Positions 28,344-37,770 of a DNA stretch of 64,000 bases are shown piece after piece. The translations under genes were made by a program, and so were the position numbers. The notes below the pieces were generated by a model. It saw only the letters and a list, made by a program, of their open reading frames with translations. It was not told the origin of the DNA and searched no databases. Position 1 is the stretch's first letter, and each line of letters opens with the position of its first letter. The DNA lies in contig NZ_SNAA01000004.1 in the NCBI RefSeq assembly GCF_004358695.1, forward strand, positions 160,675 through 224,674, given 5' to 3'. This DNA comes from Palleronia sediminis. GTDB lineage: Bacteria; Pseudomonadota; Alphaproteobacteria; Rhodobacterales; Rhodobacteraceae.

Positions 28344-28786
28344 TGAAGGTATATCTCAGCGGCGAAATCCACACCGACTGGCGCGAGCGTATCGAGACCG
28401 GCGCCGAGGGCTTGGGCATCACCTTTACCGCGCCCGTCACCGATCACGCCGCCAGCGACGATTGCGGCGTGGCGATCATGGGGCCCGAGGACGACAAGTT
28501 CTGGCACGACCGCAAGGGCGCGTCGCTCAACGCGATCCGCACCGGGCTGGGCCTGCGGCAGGCCGATGTCGTGGTCGTGCGCTTTGGCGAGAAATACAAG
28601 CAATGGAACGCGGCCTTCGATGCCGGGATGGCCGCGGCGCTGGGCAAGCCCTTGATCGTGCTGCACGATCCGGAACATGCCCACCCGCTGAAAGAGGTCG
28701 ATGCCGCGGCCAATGCCGTCTGCGAGACGCCCGAGCAAGTGGTGGATTGCCTGCGCTACGTCCTGACCGGCAAGCTGCCGGGCTGA
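28343..28786 (+). CDS. ytoQ: YtoQ family protein
   Basis: 147 residues, opening [17 protein letters not shown] with the conserved TAPVTDHAASDDCG and KGASLNAIRTG segments of the YtoQ family, which is related to nucleoside 2-deoxyribosyltransferase-like folds. The biological role is unknown. Translationally coupled to accA by a one-base overlap. Confidence 0.88.
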   Translation: MKVYLSGEIHTDWRERIETGAEGLGITFTAPVTDHAASDDCGVAIMGPEDDKFWHDRKGASLNAIRTGLGLRQADVVVVRFGEKYKQWNAAFDAGMAAALGKPLIVLHDPEHAHPLKEVDAAANAVCETPEQVVDCLRYVLTGKLPG

Positions 28787-28792
28787 GCGCGC

Positions 28793-29020
28793 CGCGTTAA
28801 CGCGATCTTCATGCGCGGCGTGGCATGACACTGGGGCGCGCATGAAGGAACAGCGGGATCGGGGCCTGTCCGGCCTGGAAATCGGACGGGCTGCCAACGG
28901 TCTCACCGGTGGGATTCACGGCCGGGGGTAGCGCCCCGTCACCCTCTCTCCGCGACCACGAACCAAGGGCGGCGCCGCCACTCTTTCGTCATACGGGGGG
29001 ATGTCGAAAACACCCCCCCC
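28793..29020. other. Highly structured convergent intergenic region (possible small RNA or terminators)
   Basis: Between convergent ytoQ and the GST gene. In order: a 12-bp palindrome CGCGTTAACGCG (28793-28804); perfect 11-bp arms CTTCATGCGCG (28807-28817) and CGCGCATGAAG (28837-28847); a segment closed by CCGGCC (28870-28875) and GGCCGG (28920-28925) with an inner CGGT/ACCG hairpin; and a G6/C6 hairpin (28995-29020). The last may terminate the GST transcript. The density of structure exceeds what two terminators need. Confidence 0.4.
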
Positions 29021-29071
29021 GCCCCTCGATCCGGCGCGCCCCGCATGGGCTGCGCCGGGCGATGGGGGCTG

Positions 29072-29773
29072 TCAGCCCTCCGGGCCGTCGGGGTCGGGGA
29101 TGCGCTTGCCGCGGCCCACCGCCTCGCGTTCGTAGAACCGGGCGGTATAGGCCTTGACCCACGGGAAATCGTCCCAGCCGACGGCGTCCTGCGCCTCGTA
29201 GAAGGCAAGCGCGTTCAGCCACGGCGCGATAGCGATATCGGCGATGGAATAGTCGCCCGCCACCCAGTCGCGCCCCTCGAGCCGGGTCTCGAGCACGGCG
29301 AGCAGCCGCTTGGCCTCGTCGGTATAGCGCGCCTTGCCATAGGGCACGTCCTCTTTCGCGAGCTTCACGAAATGGCCCATCTGCCCGAACATCGGGCCGA
29401 GCCCGGCCACCTGCCATGTGAGCCAGGTCTGCACCTCGATCCGGCCGCGCGCGCCCTCGCCGCCGAAACGGCCCGTCTTGTCGGCGAGCCAGGTCAGGAT
29501 CACGGCCGATTCCCATAGTCCGATGGGGCGCCCGTCCGGCCCGTCGGGGTCGATGATCGCGGGGATCTTGTTGTTGGGGCTGAGCGACAGGAACTCGGGG
29601 CTGCGCACGTATTCGTCGCCGAGCCGTACCAGATGCGGCTCGTAGGGCAGGCCCGTTTCCTCGAGCATGATCGACACCTTGACCCCGTTGGGCGTCGGAT
29701 AGGAATACAACTGGATCACGGACGGGTCGCGGGCGGGCCATTTCCGCGTCACGGGAAAGTCTGAAAGAGACAT
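29072..29773 (-). CDS. Glutathione S-transferase family protein (YfcG-like)
   Basis: 233 residues. Thioredoxin-like N-terminal domain with LYSYPTPNGVKVSIMLEETG and NNKIPAIID, ESAVILTWLAD, and a helical C-terminal domain with GDYSIADIAIAPWL. The TPNGxKV turn indicates the Nu-class, disulfide-reductase type. It is the second such enzyme in the window, after the YghU-type gene at 3735-4562. Substrate unknown. Confidence 0.87.
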   Translation of the reverse strand: MSLSDFPVTRKWPARDPSVIQLYSYPTPNGVKVSIMLEETGLPYEPHLVRLGDEYVRSPEFLSLSPNNKIPAIIDPDGPDGRPIGLWESAVILTWLADKTGRFGGEGARGRIEVQTWLTWQVAGLGPMFGQMGHFVKLAKEDVPYGKARYTDEAKRLLAVLETRLEGRDWVAGDYSIADIAIAPWLNALAFYEAQDAVGWDDFPWVKAYTARFYEREAVGRGKRIPDPDGPEG

Positions 29774-29938
29774 CGGGTCGCTCCTGTTGGGTATGTCGCG
29801 TCAAGCTAGCGGCCCCCGCGCCGCCCGCCACCCGCGCAGGCGCAGGGGCGTTGTGCGCGGCGCTTGACCGGGCGGGGCGGATGCCCGTTTCCTGCGACCG
29901 GCGCGGAGGTGTCCGCGCGGATTGGACAGGACCGGAAT

Positions 29939-30367
29939 ATGCTCAGGGAATTCAAGGATTTCATTGCCAAGGGCAATGTCATGGATCTCGCCGTCGGGAT
30001 CATCATCGGCGCGGCCTTTACCGCCATCGTGTCGTCGCTGGTCAACGATCTCATCAACCCGGTGATCGGCCTGCTGCTGGGCGGGGTGGATTTCACCGCG
30101 ATGTATGTCGTGCTCTCGGGCGAGGTGCCGCCGGGCCTTGGGCTCGACGCCGCGCGCGAGGCCGGGGCGGCGATCTTTGCCTATGGCGCCTTCGTCACGG
30201 CCTGCATCAACTTTCTCATCATCGCCTTCGTGGTGTTCCTGCTGGTGAAATTCGTGAACCGGATCAAGGCCATCGCCGAACGTCCCGACGATGTCGAACC
30301 CGAGGTGAAGACCGGGCCGAGCCAGCTCGACGTGCTGCTCGAGATCCGCGACAGTCTGAAGCGGTAG
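29939..30367 (+). CDS. mscL: Large-conductance mechanosensitive channel MscL
   Basis: 142 residues. Opens [20 protein letters not shown], the conserved N-terminal amphipathic helix plus pore-lining TM1, then TM2 ([16 protein letters not shown]) and a C-terminal helix ending [10 protein letters not shown]. Releases solutes during hypo-osmotic shock. Monocistronic, or followed by the small gene at 30434. Confidence 0.97.
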   Translation: MLREFKDFIAKGNVMDLAVGIIIGAAFTAIVSSLVNDLINPVIGLLLGGVDFTAMYVVLSGEVPPGLGLDAAREAGAAIFAYGAFVTACINFLIIAFVVFLLVKFVNRIKAIAERPDDVEPEVKTGPSQLDVLLEIRDSLKR

Positions 30368-30433
30368 GCTTTCGCGCGCCGGGCGGACCCCTTGCCCGGC
30401 CGCCCGCGTTTCCCCCGCCAGAACGGAGGTCAC

Positions 30434-30607
30434 ATGACACGCGACAGCGACAAGACCAAATCGAGCGATTTCGGCATCAGCCATGCCGAGCCCGGCAAGA
30501 CCGGCAAGACGCCCCTCGACAAGCCCTCGACCGGGGACGAGGATTTCGCCATCGACGAACGGCGCGACAAGCCGATCCGCGGCCCCGAGCCGCACGACGA
30601 CGACTGA
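30434..30607 (+). CDS. Small hydrophilic protein, 57 aa
   Basis: 57 residues, strongly charged and probably disordered, opening MTRDSDKTKSSDFGISHAEP and ending in an Asp tract. A good GGAGG ribosome-binding site lies 4 bases before the ATG. No family recognised. Located 66 bp after mscL on the same strand. Confidence 0.6.
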   Translation: MTRDSDKTKSSDFGISHAEPGKTGKTPLDKPSTGDEDFAIDERRDKPIRGPEPHDDD

Positions 30608-30732
30608 CCCCCCTCGGCCCGGCCGCAACATCTGGGGGGTAGGCGCGCGCTGCGGGGTCTATGTCGCGCGCGGCGGTTGACTTGCGCCCGGCGCGGCCCG
30701 ATCCTGCGACCCGACGCAGGCAAGGGGCGCCC

Positions 30733-33700
30733 ATGCAGTTCACCCGGCTCAGGCTGAACGGATTCAAGTCCTTCGTGGACCCGACCGATCTCGTGATCCA
30801 ACGCGGGCTGACGGGCGTGGTCGGGCCGAACGGCTGCGGCAAGTCCAACCTGCTCGAGGCGTTGCGCTGGGTCATGGGCGAGAACCGCCCCACCGCCATG
30901 CGCGGCGGCGGCATGGAGGACGTGATCTTTGCCGGGACCGCGCGCCGCCCCGCGCGCCATTTCGCCGAGGTGTCTCTGACCGTCGACAATGCCGACCGGC
31001 TGGCGCCTGCGGGGTTCAACGATGCGGGCGTCATCGAGATCGTGCGCCGCATCACCCGCGACGCGGGCAGCGCCTACAAGGCGCAGGGGCGCGACGTGCG
31101 GGCGCGTGACGTGCAGATGCTGTTCGCCGATGCCTCTACCGGCGCGCAATCGCCGGCGCTTGTGCGGCAGGGACAGATCTCGGAGCTCATCAGCGCCAAG
31201 CCCAAGGCGCGGCGCCGCATCCTCGAGGACGCGGCCGGGATCGCGGGGCTTTACCAGCGGCGCCACGAGGCAGAGCTCAAGCTCAAAAGCGCGGAGGCCA
31301 ACCTGCTGCGCGTCGACGACACGATCGAGGCGCTCGCCGCCCAGCTCGGCACCCTCGCCCGGCAGGCGCGGCAGGCGGCGCGCTATCGCGAGATCGGCGC
31401 GCGGCTGCGCGAGGCCGAGGGGCTGCTGCTTTACCGCCGCTGGCGCGAGGCCGATGCCGCGCGCGAGGCCGCGCGCGCCGCCCTGACCGACCGCGAAACC
31501 GAGGCCGCCGCCGCCGAACGGCAGGCCCGCGCAGCCGCCACCGACCGCGAAACCGCCGAGGCCGCGTTGCCCGCCCTGAAGGAGGAGGACGGCATCGCCG
31601 CGGCCATCGTGCAACGTCTGGGGATCGAGGCCGCGACGCTCGACGACGAGATCCGCCGCGCCGACGACCTGATCGCGCGGCTCGACGGGCGGCTGCGCCA
31701 GATCGCCCGCGATGCCGAGCGGGAGGCGGCCTTGGGCGCGGATGCCGACGGGGCACTGGCTGCCCTGCGCGCCGAAGAGGCCGAGCTCGGCGCCGCCGAT
31801 ACCGGGCACGAGGCGGCACTGGCGCAGGCCGCGGCCGCGGCCGAGGACGCCGCGCGCCATCTGGCCGAGCGCGAGGCCGCCCTGTCGCAGCGCACCGAGG
31901 ATGTCGCCCGGCTGGCCGCGCGCCACCAATCCGCCGAACGCGCGGTCGCGGATGCGCGCGCCGATCACGCGCGCGCCAGCCGCACCGTGGACGAGGCGGG
32001 GCAGGCCGTGACGCAAGCGCAGGCCGCGGGGCAGGCGGCCGGGACGGCGCGTGCCGCCTCCGAGGCGCGGATCGCCGAGGTGACGACCGCCGCCGCGCAG
32101 GCCGAGGCCGATCAGGCCGCCGCCGAAGAGGCCCGCGCCCGGATCGAGGCCGAGGAAAGCGCCGCCCGCGCCCGTGCCGCCGCCGCGCAAAGCGGGCTCG
32201 GCGCGCTCGAGGCCGAGGCGCGCGCGCTATCGGGGCTGATCGCGCGGGGGGCGGGGGGCGCGGCGGGCCTGCTCGACGCGCTGCGCGTGGCCGAGGGGTT
32301 CGAGGCCGCGCTGGGCGCCGCGCTTGCCGACGAGCTGCGCGCGCCGGAAACCGCGTCGGGCACCGGCTGGCGCGGGCTCGCCCCCTATGACGACGCACCG
32401 CCCCTGCCCGAGGGTGCCGCGCCGCTCGCCCCCCATGTCGAGGGCGCGCCGGTGCTGGCGCGACGGCTGGCGCTGACGGGGGTGGTCGCGGCGGCGGATG
32501 GCGCGCGGCTGCAACCCGGCCTGCGCCCCGGTCAGCGCCTCGTCAGCCCCGAGGGCGATTTGTGGCGCTGGGACGGCTATGCCGTGGCGGCAAGCGACGC
32601 GCCGAGTGCGGCGGGGCTGCGGCTGCAACAGGTGAACCGGCTCGCCGCGCTCGGCCGCGAGATCGACGAGACCCGCGCCGGGGCCGAGACCGAGGCGGCC
32701 CAAGCGCGCGAGTTGACCGAGCGACTGGCGCAAGCCACCGCCGCCGAGCGCGCGGCCCGGACCACGCGCCGCACAGCCGAAGCCGCGCTGTCGGATGCGT
32801 CGCGCGCCCGGTCGAAGGCCGAGGCCGAGGCGACCCTGACCGAGGGGCGTCTGGAATCGGCGCGGGCGCGGCTTGCCCGCGGGGCCGAGGATCGCGACGC
32901 GGCGGCCGCCCGCCTGTCCGAGGCCGAAAGCGCGTTGGCCGGGCTCGACGACCTGGGGGCGCTCAGGGCGGGAACGGCGACGCTCAGGGCCGAGGTCGAC
33001 GCCGCGCGGGCGGGGACGATGGCGCGCCGGTCGGCGCTGGACGCCCTGCGGCGCGAGGGCGAGGCGCGGGCGAGGCGCCTCGCCGCCATTGCCCGCGAGA
33101 TCGGCGGATGGGAGGCGCGGCAGGGCAGCGCGGGCGGGCGGCTCGACGAGATCGCGCGCCGCCGTGCCCGCACCGAGGACGAGCTTGCCCGCGCCCGCGA
33201 AGAGCCCGCCCGCCTTGCCGCGCGGCGCACCCGGCTGGCCGAGGGGCTGGCACAGGCCGGAACGCGCCGCCAGGCCGCCGCCGATGCCCTGTCGGCGGGC
33301 GAGGAGCACCTGCGCGCCACCGCCGCCGCTGAGCGCGAGGCCGAGCGTTCCGCGGGCGAGGCGCGCGAACGGCGTGCCGCCGCGCAGGCCGCCGCCGATG
33401 CCGCCACCGCGACGACGCAGGCCGCCGCCGCCCGCATCCGCGAGGATCTGGACCTCGCCCCCGAGCGGCTGCTTGCCACGCTGGGCGCCGATCCCGAAAG
33501 GATGCCGCCCGCCGCCGAGATCGAGGACGAGATCGCGCGGCTGCGCCGTCAGCGCGACGGCATGGGCGCGGTGAACCTGCGCGCCGAGGACGACGCCCGC
33601 GAGGTGCAGGACGAACATGACCTGCTGGTTCGGGAAAAGACCGATCTCGACGCGGCCATCGCCGAGCTGCGCCGCGGCATCGCGGGGCTGAACCGCGAGG

Positions 33701-34182
33701 GGCGCGAACGTCTGCTGACCGCGTTCGAGCAGGTGAACGCCAATTTCGCCACGCTGTTCACCCATCTTTTCGGCGGGGGCGAGGCCCGGCTCGAACTGAT
33801 CGAATCCGACGACCCGCTGGATGCGGGACTCGAGATCCTGTGCCAGCCGCCGGGCAAGCGCCTGTCGGTGCTGAGCCTCTTGTCGGGGGGCGAGCAGACC
33901 CTGACCGCCATGGCGTTGATATTCGCGGTGTTCCTCGCCAATCCGGCACCGATCTGCGTGCTGGACGAGGTCGACGCCCCGCTCGACGATGCCAACGTGA
34001 CGCGGTTTTGCGACCTGCTGGACGAGATGACCCGCCGCACCGAGACGCGGTTCCTTGTCATCACGCATCACGCGGTGACGATGGCGCGGATGGACCGGCT
34101 GTTCGGCGTGACGATGGCCGAGCAGGGGGTCAGCCAGCTTGTCAGCGTCGATCTGAAACGGGCCGAGGCGATGGTGGCCTGA
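30733..34182 (+). CDS. smc: Chromosome segregation protein SMC
   Basis: 1149 residues, normal for Smc. The head half at the N terminus has Walker A GPNGCGKSNLLEAL. Long Ala/Glu/Arg-rich coiled coils (about 165-500 and 640-985) flank a hinge (about 500-630, containing GGAAGLLDALRVAEGFEAAL). The C-terminal head has signature LSGGEQTLTAMAL and Walker B ICVLDEVDAPLDDAN. The start at MQFTRLRLNGFKSF is the conserved Smc N terminus; an in-frame upstream ATG would only add a non-conserved leader. Confidence 0.97.
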   Translation: MQFTRLRLNGFKSFVDPTDLVIQRGLTGVVGPNGCGKSNLLEALRWVMGENRPTAMRGGGMEDVIFAGTARRPARHFAEVSLTVDNADRLAPAGFNDAGVIEIVRRITRDAGSAYKAQGRDVRARDVQMLFADASTGAQSPALVRQGQISELISAKPKARRRILEDAAGIAGLYQRRHEAELKLKSAEANLLRVDDTIEALAAQLGTLARQARQAARYREIGARLREAEGLLLYRRWREADAAREAARAALTDRETEAAAAERQARAAATDRETAEAALPALKEEDGIAAAIVQRLGIEAATLDDEIRRADDLIARLDGRLRQIARDAEREAALGADADGALAALRAEEAELGAADTGHEAALAQAAAAAEDAARHLAEREAALSQRTEDVARLAARHQSAERAVADARADHARASRTVDEAGQAVTQAQAAGQAAGTARAASEARIAEVTTAAAQAEADQAAAEEARARIEAEESAARARAAAAQSGLGALEAEARALSGLIARGAGGAAGLLDALRVAEGFEAALGAALADELRAPETASGTGWRGLAPYDDAPPLPEGAAPLAPHVEGAPVLARRLALTGVVAAADGARLQPGLRPGQRLVSPEGDLWRWDGYAVAASDAPSAAGLRLQQVNRLAALGREIDETRAGAETEAAQARELTERLAQATAAERAARTTRRTAEAALSDASRARSKAEAEATLTEGRLESARARLARGAEDRDAAAARLSEAESALAGLDDLGALRAGTATLRAEVDAARAGTMARRSALDALRREGEARARRLAAIAREIGGWEARQGSAGGRLDEIARRRARTEDELARAREEPARLAARRTRLAEGLAQAGTRRQAAADALSAGEEHLRATAAAEREAERSAGEARERRAAAQAAADAATATTQAAAARIREDLDLAPERLLATLGADPERMPPAAEIEDEIARLRRQRDGMGAVNLRAEDDAREVQDEHDLLVREKTDLDAAIAELRRGIAGLNREGRERLLTAFEQVNANFATLFTHLFGGGEARLELIESDDPLDAGLEILCQPPGKRLSVLSLLSGGEQTLTAMALIFAVFLANPAPICVLDEVDAPLDDANVTRFCDLLDEMTRRTETRFLVITHHAVTMARMDRLFGVTMAEQGVSQLVSVDLKRAEAMVA

Positions 34183-34200
34183 CCGGACGGCGGGCCGCCG

Positions 34201-35187
34201 TCACAGGGCGATCTGTTCGAGCCTGCATTCGGGGCGCAGCGCGATCACGGTGTCGGGGTCGCAGATCTGGGTGCCGGGGGTGGTCACGGCGGCCGATGCG
34301 GCGGCGGTGCCCCATTGCAACGCCTCGGCCGCGGTTTCGCCGCGGGCCATCGACCATGTCAGCGCCGCGAGAAAGCTGTCGCCCGCGCCGATGGTCGAGA
34401 CCGCCTTGACCGGGGCGGCACGGGCGAACCAGACGCCATCGGCATCGGCGAGGATGTTGCCCTCGGACTGACGGCCGACGACGATGCGCCGCGCCGCGCC
34501 GCGCGCGACCAGCTCGGCCGCGAAACGGGCGGTGTCGAGCCGCTCGGGCAGGGGGCGGCCGGCGGCCTCTTCGGCTTCGTGATGGTCGAAGCGCAGGATC
34601 TCGGGGCGGGCCGACGGCTCGGGGGCGGGGTGCGTCACGAGATAGTCGAGCGCCGCGCCCGAGGTGTCGATGACGAGCCGCACCCGCTTGCCCGCCAGCG
34701 CGGACAAGAGCCGCGCGGGCACGTCCGGCGCGGCGCCCGTAGGCAGCGAGCCCGAGATGACGACGAAATCGCCTGTCGCCGCCTCTTCGGCCAGGGCGGT
34801 GGCCGCGGCCTCGTATTCGGCGGCAGACAGTTCCGGTCCGGGCAGCATGAAGCGATACTGCGCCCCCGTCGCCCCGTCCGTCACCGACAACGATGTGCGC
34901 GTCTCGTGCGCGATGGGAATGATCCGGGTCGAGATATGTTCGGCTTGCAACGCCGAGACCAGCCGCATCCCCACGCCGCCGCCCAGCGCGACAAAGGCGG
35001 TGGTGTCGCCGCCCAGCCGCGACACCAGCCGGGACACGTTGATGCCGCCGCCGCCCGGATCGAGCCGCGGCGCCGAGCAGCGCAGCTTGCGGCCCGGCGC
35101 CACCTCGGGGGTGAGCGTCGAGAGGTCGAGCGCGGGGTTCAGCGTTACGGTCAGGATCGCGGGGGGCGTGTCGGGGGTCATGGTCAT
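34201..35187 (-). CDS. PfkB-family sugar kinase (1-phosphofructokinase/tagatose-6-P kinase branch)
   Basis: 328 residues of the hexose-phosphate kinase branch. ILTVTLNPALDLST opens the protein as in FruK/PfkB/LacC; PGGGGINVSRLVSRLGG is the substrate motif and STIGAGDSFLAAL the anion-hole/catalytic Asp motif. The exact substrate is uncertain: fructose-1-P, fructose-6-P or tagatose-6-P. It begins 1 base after the lytic transglycosylase stop, an unusual operon partner. Its stop faces smc. Confidence 0.85.
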   Translation of the reverse strand: MTMTPDTPPAILTVTLNPALDLSTLTPEVAPGRKLRCSAPRLDPGGGGINVSRLVSRLGGDTTAFVALGGGVGMRLVSALQAEHISTRIIPIAHETRTSLSVTDGATGAQYRFMLPGPELSAAEYEAAATALAEEAATGDFVVISGSLPTGAAPDVPARLLSALAGKRVRLVIDTSGAALDYLVTHPAPEPSARPEILRFDHHEAEEAAGRPLPERLDTARFAAELVARGAARRIVVGRQSEGNILADADGVWFARAAPVKAVSTIGAGDSFLAALTWSMARGETAAEALQWGTAAASAAVTTPGTQICDPDTVIALRPECRLEQIAL

Positions 35188-35188
35188 C

Positions 35189-36376
35189 TCACAGCGCGTT
35201 CAGAAGCTGCCGAGTGGGCCAGGCATCGGCGGGCAGGCCCAGCCGGGCCTGTTCGGCGCGCACCGCCGCACGGGTGCCCGCGCCGAGGATCCCGTCGATC
35301 TTGCCCACGTCATGGCCGCGCGCGGCCAGCCGGGATTGCAGGTCCTTCATCTCGGCATCCGACAGTCCGGGCGCCGGGTTGCCGGCGTCGAACACCTCGG
35401 CCCCGCCCAGCCGCGTGGCGAAATAGGCGGCGGTCAGCACGTAGGTAAAGCTCTGGTTCCATTCGAAGAACACGTTGAAATTGGGATAGGCCAGAAAGGC
35501 CGGCCCGTCCTTGCCCTGCGGCAGCACGATCGACGCCGCGAGGTCGGGCCGGTCGAGCGTGCCGTCGCGCGGACGCACGCCCATCGCCTGCCATTCGGCG
35601 GCCGGACGCGTGACCTCGAGCGCGGCCTCGCCCCAGGGGAAATCGGCGGGCAGGGCGACTTCCTCGATCCAGGGCTCGTTCGGGCGCCATCCGAGATCGT
35701 TGAGCATCTTGCCCCCCGACATGAGCGCATCGGGCACGCTGGTCTTGAGCCGCACATGGCCGTCGCCGTCGCCGTCGACGCCGTTAAGCAGGATGTCCTC
35801 GGGCAGCATCTGCACCATCCCGATCTCGCCCGCCCAGGCGCCGGTGGTGGTCGCCGGGTCCAGATCGCCCAGGCGGTAGAGGTCGAGCGCCGCCAGAAGC
35901 TGCGGCTGGAACAGTTCGGGGCGGCGGCAGTCATGGGCCAGCGTCGCCAGGGCATTGACGGTGTTGGAATCGCCCTGGATGGCGCCGTAATCGGTCTCGA
36001 ACGCCCAGAAGGCCAGCAAAACGGTGCGATCGACGCCGAACTCGGCCTCGACACGGTCAAAGATCGCGTCCCATTCCCGCGCGTTGCGCCGCCCCGCCAC
36101 CAGCCGGTTCTCCGAGATCAGCCGCCGCGCGAACTCGGTGAAGGGCGTGGTGAAGATCCCCTGCCGCCGGTCGGCGTCTAGCGTGCGCTGATCCTGCCGG
36201 ACGCCCGAGAGGAACGCGCGCACCTCGGCCGGATCGTGGCCCATGCCGATGGCGTGATCGGCGATGCGCGTCTTGAAATCGGCAAAGCTGCCGCCGCAGG
36301 CGACGAGTGGGGCCTCTTCGGCGCCGGCGGCACCGGCGGACAGGGCGAGGGCGAGGGCAAGAAGGGCAGGGCGCAT
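35189..36376 (-). CDS. Lytic murein transglycosylase (MltB-type) with peptidoglycan-binding domain
   Basis: 395 residues. Signal peptide (about 1-19, ending AGAAGA), then an SLT_2/MltB-like catalytic domain with the probable catalytic Glu in AFWAFETDYGAIQG, YAxAY-like FNVFFEWNQSFTYV, and a C-terminal PG_binding_1 domain (LQSRLAARGHDVGKIDGILG). Cleaves glycan strands in the periplasm to anhydro-muropeptides. The start MRPALLALALALS was chosen because it opens the signal peptide; an upstream ATG 18 codons earlier adds charged residues unlike a signal sequence. Confidence 0.9.
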   Translation of the reverse strand: MRPALLALALALSAGAAGAEEAPLVACGGSFADFKTRIADHAIGMGHDPAEVRAFLSGVRQDQRTLDADRRQGIFTTPFTEFARRLISENRLVAGRRNAREWDAIFDRVEAEFGVDRTVLLAFWAFETDYGAIQGDSNTVNALATLAHDCRRPELFQPQLLAALDLYRLGDLDPATTTGAWAGEIGMVQMLPEDILLNGVDGDGDGHVRLKTSVPDALMSGGKMLNDLGWRPNEPWIEEVALPADFPWGEAALEVTRPAAEWQAMGVRPRDGTLDRPDLAASIVLPQGKDGPAFLAYPNFNVFFEWNQSFTYVLTAAYFATRLGGAEVFDAGNPAPGLSDAEMKDLQSRLAARGHDVGKIDGILGAGTRAAVRAEQARLGLPADAWPTRQLLNAL

Positions 36377-36531
36377 GATCGGTCCTTGCGAGGGTTGGAC
36401 CTCAACCGCATAGCAGCGCCTTTCGTTCACGCAAGTGCCGTAGCGTCAGGCGCGCGGGCGCCGGACGGGCGGCACCGACCCCGCCCCGGAGCCGCCCGCC
36501 GCCCTTGTTTCATGGGGTTCCGCGCCGCCGC

Positions 36532-37506
36532 TCAGCCCCGGCCATGCGGTTCGGTCCAGTCGAGAACCGGGTTGATCGGGATGATCCGGTGCGGGTTCAC
36601 GGTGTCGTGACTGTAATGATAGTGCCGCACGAAATGGTCGAACTTCACCTCCTGGGCGATGCCGGGCCATTGGTAGAGCTCGCGGTTATAGGCCCAGAGG
36701 TTGGGGTAGTCGCGCAGGTAGTTGCGATTGCACTTGAAATGCGTGTGATAGACGAGATCGAACCGCACCAGCGTCGAGAACAGCCGCCAATCGGCCTCGG
36801 TCAGGCGGTCTCCCATCAGGTAACGGTTCTCGCCCAGCCGTTCCTCGAGCCAGTCGAGCGTGTCGAACAGCGGCCCCACGGCGTCGTCATAGGCCGATTG
36901 GGTGGTGGCGAACCCGGCCTTGTAGACCCCGTTGTTGAGGGTGTCGTAGATGCGCGCGTTCACCGGCTCGATGGCGTCGCGCAGCTCTTCGGGCCAGTAA
37001 TCGTCGGTATTGCCGGTGATCCCGTCGAAGGCCGAGTTGAACATGCGGATGATGTCGGCGCTTTCGTTGTTGACGATGGTGTTCTGCTCGAGATCCCAGA
37101 GCAGCGGGACGGTGACGCGGCCGCTCATGTCGGGGACGGCGCGCAGATAGACGTCGCGCAGGAAGGGCAGGCCAAAGACCCGGTCGCCGGTCGTTCCGGG
37201 GAAATCGGTGCGGAACTCCCACCCTTCGCCCAGCATGTCGGGATGCACGACCGAGACGCCGATCAGGTCCTCGAGCCCCTTGAGCCTGAGAAAGAACAGC
37301 GCCCGGTTGGCCCACGGGCAGGCATAGGAGACATAGAGGTGGTAGCGGCCCGCCTCGGCCTTGAAGCCGCCGGTGCCGGTCGGGCCGGCCGCGCCGTCGG
37401 GGGTGATCCAGTTGCGGAACTCCTGGGTGGAGCGCTCGAACTTGCCGCCCGTGCTTTCGGTATCGTACCAGACGTCCTTCCAGATGCCGTCGACCAGTTT
37501 GCCCAT
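36532..37506 (-). CDS. yqjG: Glutathionyl-hydroquinone reductase (Xi-class GST)
   Basis: 324 residues, full length. The catalytic Cys is in YVSYACPWANRALF, followed by GWEFRTDFPGTT, VPLLWDLEQNTIVNNES, and the conserved C-terminal YHTHFKCNRNYLRDYPNLW. Reduces glutathionyl-hydroquinones to hydroquinones. It is the third glutathione-dependent enzyme in the window. It stands alone, upstream of the tRNA-Arg on the opposite strand. Confidence 0.94.
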   Translation of the reverse strand: MGKLVDGIWKDVWYDTESTGGKFERSTQEFRNWITPDGAAGPTGTGGFKAEAGRYHLYVSYACPWANRALFFLRLKGLEDLIGVSVVHPDMLGEGWEFRTDFPGTTGDRVFGLPFLRDVYLRAVPDMSGRVTVPLLWDLEQNTIVNNESADIIRMFNSAFDGITGNTDDYWPEELRDAIEPVNARIYDTLNNGVYKAGFATTQSAYDDAVGPLFDTLDWLEERLGENRYLMGDRLTEADWRLFSTLVRFDLVYHTHFKCNRNYLRDYPNLWAYNRELYQWPGIAQEVKFDHFVRHYHYSHDTVNPHRIIPINPVLDWTEPHGRG

Positions 37507-37693
37507 ATCGTCCTCCGCGGGTGTGGATGCGTGTCGGGGATGGACCTAGCCTTTGGGCGGGCGCACGCAAACCCGGCTTCGGGCGCAGGTCATGTGCATA
37601 TGCGCAGGGCCGGCCGCGCCGAGCGCCGCGCCGGGCGAAATCGCGACAGGCCCCCTTGCCAAACCCCCGCAGGGCCGTTAGCAACCGCGCCAC

Positions 37694-37770
37694 GCGCTGG
37701 TAGCTCAGTTGGATAGAGTATCTGACTACGAATCAGAGGGTCGGGGGTTCGAATCCTCCCCAGCGCGCCA
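37694..37770 (+). tRNA. tRNA-Arg (anticodon ACG)
   Basis: 77 nt with a 7-bp acceptor stem (GCGCTGG / CCAGCGC), D-arm TAGCTCAGTTGGATAGAGTA, anticodon stem-loop CTGACTACGAATCAG with anticodon ACG, T-arm GGGGGTTCGAATCCTCCC, discriminator G and an encoded CCA end. A34 would be edited to inosine by TadA to read CGN codons. Confidence 0.97.

Noticed and set aside
28853-28940. Possible FMN or cobalamin riboswitch between ytoQ and the GST gene
   Set aside because: Some short stretches (CCCACCGGTGAGACCG on the - strand) recall riboswitch cores, but the order of conserved blocks does not fit. No gene lies downstream on either strand to be regulated, since the flanking genes converge.
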